Assembly (NCBI GenBank): GCA_032622095.1
Contig: CP136061.1
Location: 94,921,345-94,985,344, forward strand
Length of the DNA stretch: 64,000 nucleotides
Origin: Siphonodentalium dalli
Lineage: Eukaryota > Mollusca > Scaphopoda > Gadilida > Siphonodentaliidae
Direction of reading: 5' to 3'
Position 1 is the first letter of the stretch, and the number at the start of each line of letters is the position of its first letter. Under the pieces are notes generated by a model. That model was not told the origin of the DNA. It saw nothing but the letters and a program-made list of their open reading frames with translations, and made no database searches. The translations under genes and the position numbers were made by a program. Shown here piece by piece: positions 26,301 to 38,300 of this stretch.

Positions 26301-29300
26301 ATCTCATCCAAAAGGCAAAAATGTTCCAAATTTTCTAAGTCAAAAATATGGAAAAAATTATATTTTTTATTAGCTATATAGATGTTGCAAATCACCAACA
26401 TGTTAGGAACAATATCCCAGAGTTTAAAATCTCTGCATTTAAAACTGTAGGAGGAGTTGATTACACCATGAAGGTACCCAATCTCATCCAAAAGGCAAAA
26501 ATGTTCCAAATTTTCTAAGTCGAAAACCCCCCAAAAATATGGAAAAAATTATATTTTTTATTAGCTATATAGATGTTGCAAATCACCAACAAAATCCCGA
26601 CTTACAACTGGACTTGATATGGTGGGTCACATATTGATTATTGATAGTTCTCCAATAATGAATTTTCGTGTATTGAAACAATTGTTATGTAAACAAAACT
26701 GTCACTGCGATTTGTCAGCAAACATTTCTTATCATGTAGTAAGTTCAAATATTTTAGTTTTAATATGATTTTCAGAATATTTTTCAATGATTTGACCTTT
26801 TCCAATGATTACTGTCAATTTTGTATTAACCTTTGGTATCATATTAGACTAATTGGACTTTTATCGGTAATTCTACTGTAACAGTCATGTTTATATATTT
26901 ACATACTAAGTGTTGTCATCACTAAATCCAGCATTCTGATTGGTCGACGCCCACGTGGCTAGTTGCAGTTATTTCTCGGTGAATGCGCAACGGCTCATAA
27001 CACCAAGCTCATAACACCATCGATACGTCATTGGGTTTGGAAAGACGAACGCGTAATGTTTTGGGCGCATTTGGACTCACGCAGGATTGACTTAATACAT
27101 CATCGGGTTTCAATATGAAGAGAAATTGTTCCTATTAACTTTTGCCAAGAGTGCTATTGGGTATTTTGGGCTGTTTTTGTCACGATACACTTTTCGATTT
27201 AAATACATTTACAAAAGTGGCTTTTTCGCTAAATGTATATAAATATAAGGATTAACTGTCATGTGGACTATTTTTATGGAGATGTAACCGTGAGGTAAGT
27301 GGTCATAACTTGTATGTAAAACCCTTCGGGTATTACACAAGTTATGACCACTTACCTCACGGTTACATCTCCATAAAAACAGTCCACATGACAGTTAATC
27401 CTTATATAACAATGGAATTGTCATGCAAAATCTCATTATTGGAGAGTTATTAACAATGAAAATAAGAACAAAGTCAATTAATCTATTTGTTCATGTACTT
27501 GTTGATGGTAGTTAATTTACAGACTTTTATGTTATATAACATGAACCTACTTCGAAGGCCTTTGGTCCCTTAAACCCTTTCCTGATGGGAGCTGCGCTGT
27601 GCAGCATTAAAGATCCTGTGCCAGTGCATTCTCTTATACATGCAAGTCTTCCATAGGGAGCCTTGCATATATAAGAGAATGCACTGGCTTACAAGGAAGG
27701 TCAAGGTAAATATTGTTAGGCCAATGTATTCTCTTATACATGCAAGACTCCATATGGGACTCGCATATATAAGAGAATGCACTGACACAGGGTTTTCACA
27801 AAATTTCACGAAGCTCCAGTCATGGAAGGGTTAACACAATAAGTCAAGGTGATGACACAGGGTTTGAATTTAGTTATACATGTACATAGTTACAAAACAT
27901 TGCTGATTAATCCAATCTGAGAGCTACTACAGTTGAGGGTCAATGGTTGACGCTCTACCAGTGAAGGACCGTGGAGTAAAGTTTGAATGTTTTGTTGTGC
28001 TATTCAAGATATTAAAGCAACATGGCGGTTTGGGCTCCAAAATACACCTAATAATATTCTTTTTTTAATTTCTCCCCCCGATATGAAAATAGGTTGATAC
28101 AAACTTGAACTAAATTTCTACGGGTGTTATATGTCCCAGAAAGGGGCATTGAAGTCATAAAAACTTTGAACACTGTGTTTGGGACCCAAAGAAACAAAAG
28201 CCATGTACACGGTATAGAACAGAAAAGAGCATTCTGTATTAGTTAATTCCTGATATGGTAAAAATAAAGAGCATTTGTTTCGCTTCTGTGTGAAAAATGG
28301 AAAATGGATGTGACCATGGCAAGCATTTTTCAGAGCATATGAAATGGGTATATCAATATTTCGTGTATTTTGCAACCTACATTGTATCTAACACTTCCTT
28401 TCAAATTATGTAGACAAATTTGGAAGCTCGAATGAGCCATATCCGTTTAAATATTCCAAAACTCTCTTGCATCAGTTCACTAAGAAATGAGGAAGGGGAC
28501 AGAGTACACAAATATGTGAATGAGTATCATTGCCAACGAGGGTCCGCACTGGCCTGAAATTTACTTTTGCCAAATGAAAATATTTTTTACCAAATTCTTT
28601 TAGATGTTACCAAATGAATCAACATTGAGACTTATATTTTGATAATTGCTGTTTGAACGACTTTTGACCCCGATAGGAAAGCAGTTAATTTTTAATAATT
28701 GTTGCCTCTCTATTGTGGTTTATCATAAAACAACCGAACAATAAAATGGCAGAAGTGTTGCTTCATCAAAAGGATTGTCGTAAACTCAGTTAAAAATGTG
28801 CCAATGATACTTCATTGGGTGATATTTTACGAAATAAATCAAAATTGAATCTATCAAGTAACTATTATGGACATTACGTTTGGGTAATAATAGCCACGGG
28901 CAACCGAAATAAAACCGAGAGCCAGCCGATCCAGGAGTGGAATTATTTTTTGGTGTGTGCTTCAGAAATGAAAAATTTTAATAAAATCCGCGCACTCACA
29001 TGCTTTTCAAAACATTTTGGTCTTAGAAAAAACAAATGATGTATATGATAAGAAATAGGACTATATCTCACCTTGAGCATCTATGATATCACAGTCAGTT
29101 AACTCAGCAGTTTCTCTGTAAACATAGATTGAATGATCAATGTCAGTCTGATCTATAATTAGGTCATTAAAATTAAATACATGGGTTCTCAGTCAATTAC
29201 ATATGGGAAATTGGATGAAGGAGGGAGGCTTTTTATTTTAATTTTTTCCAATAATTCTTGAAATTAATATATGAATAGTTATTTTATGGTAAAAAAATCC

Positions 29301-32300
29301 TACAATTTCCCCAACTAAAAAGTATTGAATCTATCACCAAATGCCTTTTAGCTATTATGTCATGAACAGAAACCTATGTAAATTTCTAATTGCGGATAAA
29401 TTGGTGAATTAATTTAAACTCTTTGAAAATTGCAAATAAAATTCTTGATGAGGCCCTCTTTTTGGTGACGAGGGTGGTGCCTGAGAACACAGTATTTTTA
29501 TTTATTTGATGAGGCCCTCTTTTTGGTGACGAGGGTGGTGCCTGAGAACACAGTATTTTTATTTATTTGGCCTTTAATATTTGGGTATATTAAATTGATT
29601 TACACATACAGATCCTATAATATATTGTGATGTGATAAGAATCAAAGAGTTTCCATGGCAGCAGAATCAAGGCCAAAATAGGAATGGTCTATTATTAAAT
29701 TGAAGGGTGTTCAGGATACATAAGCAGACGACAGACAGAAAAACAATAATACAAGAGCAAAAGGATTCATATTCCTTGGTGGGAAATGATGAGATAATAT
29801 GTTACCCGCCATCAGACCTGTTAAGTTTTGAAAATGTCAATCCGTGAGATTTTTGCGGGAGGTATGCCCAAATATGTTCATGTTCCAAAAATAATTTTTA
29901 TGGTGAAGATTGCATAATTTTTATGAGTTTCTATTTTATAAATATATAGACCTAAATAAAATGGCAATGAATGTCCTGTTGGTAATTGTAATAGAGCTGC
30001 TCTATGTGGGAGATACCACCATTTATTAAAAAGAAAGAAGCAGATCACACTTCGTAAAAATACTCAGAATTCCACCGGATACAGCCGGATATGCGCGAAA
30101 CCGAAAGTACAACATCGTAATAAACGACAAAATGGACTCGTCTTACGGTTTAACCCACAAAAGAAATGCACACATTCCACCATTTATTAACAAATTTTAA
30201 GAAGCAGAAACTTTGTTTAAAGTTAGTCAAAACGAATCCGAGTTACACAGGTTACAACCGGACATGTATGCGTGAAACCGAAAGTACAAAATGACCCGTC
30301 TTAAAAGTTTTACCCGCAAAATAAAAGACACATTCCGTTCTCAATGCATACCACTATCAGTGAACTTAAATCATAAAGTATCCATTACTTATGTTCATCA
30401 ATGAGGCCTCACAATACAGCTGCACACTTGTGATTAAACGTATTGTTTTATTTCGTTTGCAATGCATGCCACTAATCCGTTACTAAGAAGTGTTCATCAA
30501 TGAGGCCTAACAATACAGAACTTTGCACACTTGTGATTATACGTATTGTTTACTAAAACAACACCCTCCATACGTGTGGCTTCACCAGAGTGTGAAAATC
30601 AATTAATATCAGTCACAGTTCACCACAAATTGAGTCTTCAATCAAAAGTTACCGACGATACATTCTGTGAATGTTAATGTGTGGGTATTTACGGTACCGG
30701 AAATAAGGTAGTCACTTCATTTGGGGAATTCCCGCAAATGCACAAATTTAAAAAATAAAAAAAACTTTGTTTTGGGATTTTCAATGTGGGGTTTTGACGA
30801 ATCCGTGAGAAATTGGGGGTTATCCGTGTTTGCGGAATTGCCGTGGAAATCCGTGAGTCTCACGGACAATCCGTGGAACTTAACAGCTCTGCCCGCCATA
30901 TCAAATCCAGTCGTAAGTCGGGATTTTTTTTACCCTGTGCCAATGCATTCTCTTATATATGCGAGTCGACCATAGGTCGCCTGGCATACATAAGAGAATG
31001 CATTGGCCTAACAATTTTTTATCATTTTTTTTAAATAAATGTTTCTTACAATTTTTAGGACATAAAATAAAAAACATCCATTACCCTGCAGGGAGCCCCA
31101 CACATATATAGAAGCATATAGAAGAGTGTCGTCTGCTCATGTTTATCTGGGGCTCTGTATGGGTGAAATTATAAAATTGTTAAAGAATACAAGAAAAAAT
31201 TATTAAAATTGTAAAAAATTGTTAGGCCAATGCATTCTCTTATATATGCGAGGCGACCTATGGTCGACTCGCATATATAAGAGAATGCATTGGCACAGGG
31301 TAAAAATATCCCGACTTACGACTGGATTTGATATGGCGGGTCACATATGTTCAACAAATGACCTAAATACAGGAATGTTCTGTGGAATTGTTATCTATCT
31401 ACCATAAATGAGACAAAAAATGAACTACAGCCAGATTTAAATTATGTTGAGATTACTTGTCATCTTCAAAGCATTAATAATCACATGATTTATGGTAAGC
31501 AGAAACAAGTAAATATTGGATTTGAACAACGGAAATGAATTATTATTATTTCTGGTCTATGTTTTCCAGATTTTGAGGAAAAAATAAAATAAATAGCCTC
31601 CCTCCCTCATCCCAAAATTGAGCTTGAATTGCCTGAGAACGCAGATATTTTATTTTACTGACCTAGGTGGAAATGAAAGCAAAGAGGTGTAAAATTAGAT
31701 CACCTGGAATAAAGTGGTATGATATTTAATCTATTTCAGTGCATTTTTCAACTAAAACTTACTCTTCTGTCTTATCACCAGATATAGAGTTATCTCCCTC
31801 TGTAGGTTCCTCGCTCTCTGTCGGTGATTCAGTATCTTGACTACCCTGTTCATTTTTACCCTTACACTGCCGCAGCTCTCTCTGTAAGCTCTGGAGTCTC
31901 TTTTCATACCGTTCTTGATTACCTGTAATTTAGGCCCCATGACAATTTTAAATTGTTTGTAATATCCAAGTCTCGATATAATGTGTCTGACATATGTAGT
32001 ATGAGGTCCCCAGAGGGTGAGTTTAGTGATACTATCACCAAATTCACCCTCTGGGGACCTCATTCTGCTTAGGCTTCATCTTCTGGGAGGTATCTATAGT
32101 CTCAAATTAACATTGTTTTAAAGATACTCAATCCAATCAGACGCTCCTAAATTACTATATCTTTGGATTATGGGTAAAAACTATTTGATTCGAGTCGAGG
32201 AACCCACCCATCAAAGCTCAGAGTGATCAGATATCAATTTTTGAAGTTTGTTAAATTCACGAGATGAGGCCCAGAAAACTTGTGGTCAAACGGACAAATT

Positions 32301-35300
32301 GCGGGTGAAGATGGATAACTCTAATATCAATTGGTTATTATTACCACTTGATTTTAGAGTTATCCATCTTCATCACAATTTATTTGCGTGTTGAATACAA
32401 AGATTAGTTGACCCAAAAAATTTATAAAATATTGAGCTTTTCAGAACATACACACCTCTGCCTCATCCTGCATTTTATAACTAATTCACAAACAAATTTC
32501 ACATAATTCCATTAAGAAGACATGGAGAAATAGAAGAACTGTGTTCTCAATATACGCCTTAATTGAACCTAAGGTCAAAGAGAAAGAACTAATTTGTCAT
32601 TCCCAAGAATAACTTGAAAACATTCTCTTTCTCCTACCAACTGCCCATTGTATGGAATTCCCTGCCATCATCAAAATAATCTGAAAAGGCACTACTTCAA
32701 ATCATGTTAGATTACGTCATAGAAGCAGACCTATATACAGTAATGCGCTAATTAATCGACTCCTTAACCACAGCAGAATTATGGGTAACTTTTCAGGATT
32801 TAGTCGGAAATATGGCTTGTTGTCATTCATAGGAAACTCGTTTTGAAGACACCTTAGCACTACTATTCCCAAAACAACACATGACAAACATCTGGTGTTA
32901 CAAATATTTCACTTAAAAGTGTTTTAAAAGATATATTATGAATTCAGCAATGTTATAAAAATAGCAAACGAACCTGCTATACTTTTCTGTAATGCACTAT
33001 TTTGTGCCTGTAGATTTCGCAGTTTATCTTCCAGCTCGGGATCGACAGCTTTGGAGTCTTTACCAGCGTCCTCGGTCCTGGTATCCTTGACCCCAGCCAA
33101 TCGCTTCTCCAGTTCTTCATTGGAGGCCACAAGCTACAACAAGGAATAATTAGGAATCAAGGCAAAGATTGACTACAAGCCTTGAAATAGGGTGTCTGTC
33201 ATTTGCAGAATGAGGTTCCCAGAGGGTGAATTTAGTGATGCTACCCCACATAGCGGGCTAGCATCACCAAATTCACCCTCTGGGAACCTCATTCTGCTGA
33301 GGTGTAAGCAGAATGAGGTCCCCAGAGGGTTAATTTGGTGATGCTAGCCCACTATGCGGGGTAGCATCACTAAATTCACCCTCTGGGGACCTCATTCTGC
33401 AAATGACACACACACTATTTCAAGGCTTGATTGACTACCTGCTGAAGTGTCTCTTTAGTAGGGCTGTAACGATTCATCGCGTTTCCGATGCATCGCGTTT
33501 TTAAGTTCACGATGCAATGCATGATATTGGGAAGGTGCGATGCGATGCAAAACAATTCATGTATGTAGAGTTAATAACCCTTTACCCAACAAACCGGCCA
33601 AAACCAGCCAAATAAAGCTTTAACAGCCTAAAATATCTTCGGTCTGTCTCAATAGAACCATACAAATATGGATATCATTGGAACCGGCTCCTTGACCACA
33701 TTGTGATAGTTACAGTTATGCCCTGTGCCAATGCATTCTCTTATATATGCGAGTCGACCATAGGTCGCCTCGCATATATAAGAGAATGCATTGGCCTAAA
33801 AAAAAAAATTCTTACATTCTTTAACAATTTTATAATTTTTAATGTGTTAAGCCAATGCATTCTCTTATATATGCGAGGCGACCTATGGTCGACTCGCATA
33901 TATAAGAGAATGCATTGGCACAGGGCCCTTCTGTTGGGTAAAGGGTTAATAGTCAGAGATCCGAACTTTTCCACTCAAAATTTTCCATCTGAGCAGATCT
34001 GGGGTCTGTATTAGCTGTTATAGTCTAACTTCTAATACCTGTCAATATGTTTTGGTAATTTTAGTTAGTTCTTGTAATTTACTTCAATTAACCCTTTACC
34101 CAACAGAACGGCCCTGTGCCAATGCATTCTCTTATATATGCGAGTCGACCATAGGTCGCCTCGCATATATAAGAGAATGCATTGGCTTAACACATTAAAA
34201 ATTATAAAATTGTTAAAGAATGTAAGAAAAAATGGTAAAAAGTGTTAAAAAAAGATTTTTTTTAGGCCAATGCATTCTCTTATATATGCGAGGCGACCTA
34301 TGGTCGACTCGCATATATAAGAGAATGCATTGGCACAGGGCATAACTGTAACCATCACAATGTGGTCAAGGAGCCGGTTCCAATGATATCCATATTTGTA
34401 TGGTTCTATTGAGACAGACCGAAGATATTTTAGGCTGTTGAAGCTTTATTTGGCCGGTTTTGGCCGGTTTGTTGGGTAAAGGGTTAATATGCTGATGTGA
34501 ACACTGATGATAATTTACATATGAAAAATGATCAAGTGGTTCATCTAGTTTTCACAGCCGTCAGTTGCCAAAAATTCGCATCGTGATGCACATCGCATCA
34601 TGATAGTAAAATCGTGTTTCGCATCGCATTGTGAAGGTCTGAATCGTTGCAGTCCTACTCTTTAGTGAGTGACAATGGATTGAGAAGTTTCGGTCTAAGT
34701 CATATTCTCTTTGTGAGTGTGGGTATATATAGGATATCACCACCATGTGTGTTTCCAAGATCCGTATTCAAGTCAAGCTGCCTTCTCTGGGCTGCATATT
34801 ATCGAATCTGTGCAGAGAAGGTAGCAAGACTTTGATACCTAACTTGGGAACATACAAAGTGGCATTGAGAATTATTCCCTTAGGAAATGTTTTTAATATC
34901 TGAACACTTCCCACCAATTGATAGGAATGTTTTTGCAATTATATTATCTATTTGTCTGTTTGTCTTCTGCTCAATTTTTCTAAACATCCCTCTAAAAATA
35001 ATAGACCATTCCAATAGACACTACTATAACTAAATGAAAGCATTAAATTGGTCCCACAAAAGATACTGTAGAAGCTATTAACTCTTTCTATACTAAATAC
35101 TCATTGACGAGTAGTTAATCTTTAGGAAATGTTCAGATAATAAGTTCAACAAGGTCGTTTTGTTGAACTTATTATCTGAACATTTTCCCACCTATCAATA
35201 TTAATAATTCTGTACTGTATTATCATTTCATCTGCCTGTCGTCTGATTTTGTTAACTGAACATCCTTCCAAATGAATAATAGACCATTCCAATGTACACT

Positions 35301-38300
35301 TTTATAGCTGAATGGGAGAATCCATTCAGTATAGAAAGGGTTATAAATACTCACGGATGACAGTTCCTGCATGAGTGTGGAGTTCTGGAGACTAAATTCA
35401 TCCTCCTGACTTTGAAGCTTTCGCTGAATATTTTCATGGGAGAATCCATTCAGTATAGAAAGGGTTATAAATACTCACGGATGACAGTTCCTGCATGAGT
35501 GTGGAGTTCTGGAGACTAAATTCATCCTCCTGACTTTGAAGCTTTCGTTGAATATTTTCATTTTCTTGTACGAGTAGTTCCACATCCTGTCAGAATAAAT
35601 AAGAGAAAATTTCCATTTACCCATTTGATGGTGTATCTCCCATCCATAATTATCCCTTTCTATACTAAATACTCATTGACAAGTAGTTCCCATTGGAAAT
35701 GTTCAGATAATATTATTATCTAAACATTTCCCTCCATAAATAGGACTCCTTCTCCACTTTTATTTTTCTGTCATCTGCTTTTTTCACTTTAACATCCCTC
35801 CAAATCCATAATAGACCATTCCGATGTACACATTTTAACTGACTGGCAGAATCCATTTAGTTCAGAAAGGGTTAAAAATAGCAATTATTGGAAAATGGAA
35901 CATTTGATTAACCGTGATATCAGTAAAAAAAATATAGAAATGTGTACAAAACTACAGAAGTCTCCTTGATCACATAGAGTAATGCCCTAAATAATCAACT
36001 CCTTAACCACAGCAGAATTATGGGTAATTTTTCAGGATTTAGTCGGAAATATAGCTTCTTGCCATTCATCGGAAAGCTCTCACAGCATGACCATTGTTGA
36101 ACATATTATCTGAACATTTCCTTCCAATAATTAGGAATCCTGCACTTTATTATCTCTTGTCTGCGTATTTATCGTGAAAACCCCTCCAGATGAAAAATAG
36201 ACCATTCCAATGTTTATTCTGAGTGGGAAAATCCATTTAGTAGCAAAGGTTTAAAACAGAATTTTAATACCCTGTGTGAACCCTTGTCTTATTGATTTTT
36301 TAATGACTGTCTTTTCCGCCAGAACATTGTCTGTCAAATCTGATTTTCTTCATCATGAGACTCACTAGGTTCAGCAAATTGATTCACATTGGATAAAAAT
36401 ACACTTCGCCTGATATACGTAAATATTTTGTGAAAACCCTGTGCCAATGCATTCTCTTATATATGCGAGTCTCTCATAGGGAGCCTCGAATATATAAGAG
36501 AATACATTGGCCTAACATTTGCCTAACAACATTTACCTTGACCTTGTAAGCCAGTGCATTATCTAAAATATGCGAGGCTCCCTATGGGAGACTTGCATAT
36601 ATAAGAAAATTCACTGACAAAGGATCTTTAATGCTGCACCAGCGCAGCTCCTGGCATGAAGGGGTTAACCCTTTACCCAACAAACCGGCCAAAACCGGCC
36701 AAATAAAGCTTCAACAGCCTAAAATATCTTCGGTCTGTCTCAATAGAACCATACAAATATGGATATCATTGGAACCGGCTCCTTGACCACATTGGGATAG
36801 TTACAGTTATGCCCTGTGCCAATGCATTCTCTTATATATGCGAGTCGACCATAGGTCGCCTCGCATATATAAGAGAATGCATTGGCCTAAAAAAAATCTT
36901 TTTTTTAACACTTTTTACCATTTTTTCTTACATTCTTTAACAATTTTATAATTTTTAATGTGTTAAGCCAATGCATTCTCTTATATATGCGAGGCGACCT
37001 ATGGTCGACTTGCATATATAAGAGAATGCATTGGCACAGGGCCCTTCTGTTGGGTAAAGGGTTAAAGACCAACGTTTCTTCTGATGTTGTTTCATGAACA
37101 GTTTAAAAATGGTCTATCTCTTCCCAGCAAGATTTATATAGTTTCCAGGGTATAAACTAATATAAAGTTATTATACAATGTTGTGTACAGTATGTGTTTT
37201 TCTTGTACAAGTCCAGGTTGTGGTGAAAAGTCATATTGGACGAGTCACGCCAGTGTCGAGTCCAATATGACTTTTCACCACAACCTGGACGAGTACAAGA
37301 AAAACTCATACTGTACACAACATTGTACAAGAAAACTAAGATGCATGCATCAGGTCACCCATGAACTATTTAGCAATAGAATAATTCAGTTCGGTTGCGG
37401 TTTCACAACGTTACAACTGACATACGATTACACAAGACACACCTTGAATGTGGAACTGTGTAAGAGTGAATATTAATGTTCTAAATCCCATGTTTCACCT
37501 TTAGTTGTGATTGGGGGGGGGGGGGGGGGGGGTGTCGTACTTTATTAACACGCAAGTAGTGTAATTAAGTACGGGTAATTAGAAGTAACAAATCGTTTAG
37601 TTTCTATCGTATCGACTGAAAGGGGTGAGCAGATTATTGGTGATGAATGTTCTCGTTAGCTGTCAATATAATATGCATATTTGCCCCGTTACGTTTATAC
37701 ACTGTAGCATTGGCGGGCCAGAGTGTGTTGACATGTTAATTGTTTGGTTCATTATTAACAGATCAGCGGGGATTTGTCGTGAAAATGTACACGTATACGT
37801 GGAAATATGCTACGGTTACGGTTAAATTAATGGTTCTTCTATTACACCACCGTGTATACTCGGTTTAAATAGGTATATTATATAGGGACGTGTGCTCAAT
37901 TTTGGTGTGGACCGATGATCGAAAAAACTAAATCGGAGGTAAATGTCGCAGGCCGGAGGACCATTTTTTCAATAATTTTTAAAGAAATTGAGCAGTTGCA
38001 ACAGAAGCAGCAAAAAAGGGTGTACAATTGGCAAATGATGAGGGCGGTGTGATGTGTAACTAGGATTGAAATTAGATATGCAATTTGGAGATTATTGGAT
38101 GAGGGATGTTATATTAATTATATTAAAGGGGCGAGAGGGTTTAGTTGTCGAAAATATTTGTTCCAAACACCGTAAACAGATCAATATTAAAACGCATACA
38201 TTTTGGTTCAAATATACGATCACTATCCCTTAAAGGAATACGGTCCTGAAAAAAACAATATTATTTTCTTTCAATATACCGATAATATATATATATAAAA

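Larger units (their letters stand above)
33459..34657. mobile_element. Non-autonomous hAT element with two nested MITEs
   Basis: Ends TAGGGCTGTAACGATTCA and (inverted) TAGGACTGCAACGATTCA, flanked by an exact 8-bp target duplication CTCTTTAG at 33451-33458 and 34658-34665. Subterminal repeats of CGATGCATCGCG / GCATCGCATTGTG are typical of hAT. There is no transposase. Two TTAA MITEs (33575-33949 and 34088-34487) inserted into it later; without them it is about 420 bp. Confidence 0.92.

Noticed and set aside
26144-26509. 121-codon minus-strand frame
   Set aside because: Two and a bit units of the ~190-bp minisatellite; repeated peptide with no known family.
15460-34014. Recurrent peptides of the type 'MHSLIYARRP / YICESTIGRLAYIRECIGL' on both strands
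   Set aside because: Translations of the palindromic core hairpin, which lacks stops in several phases; not genes.
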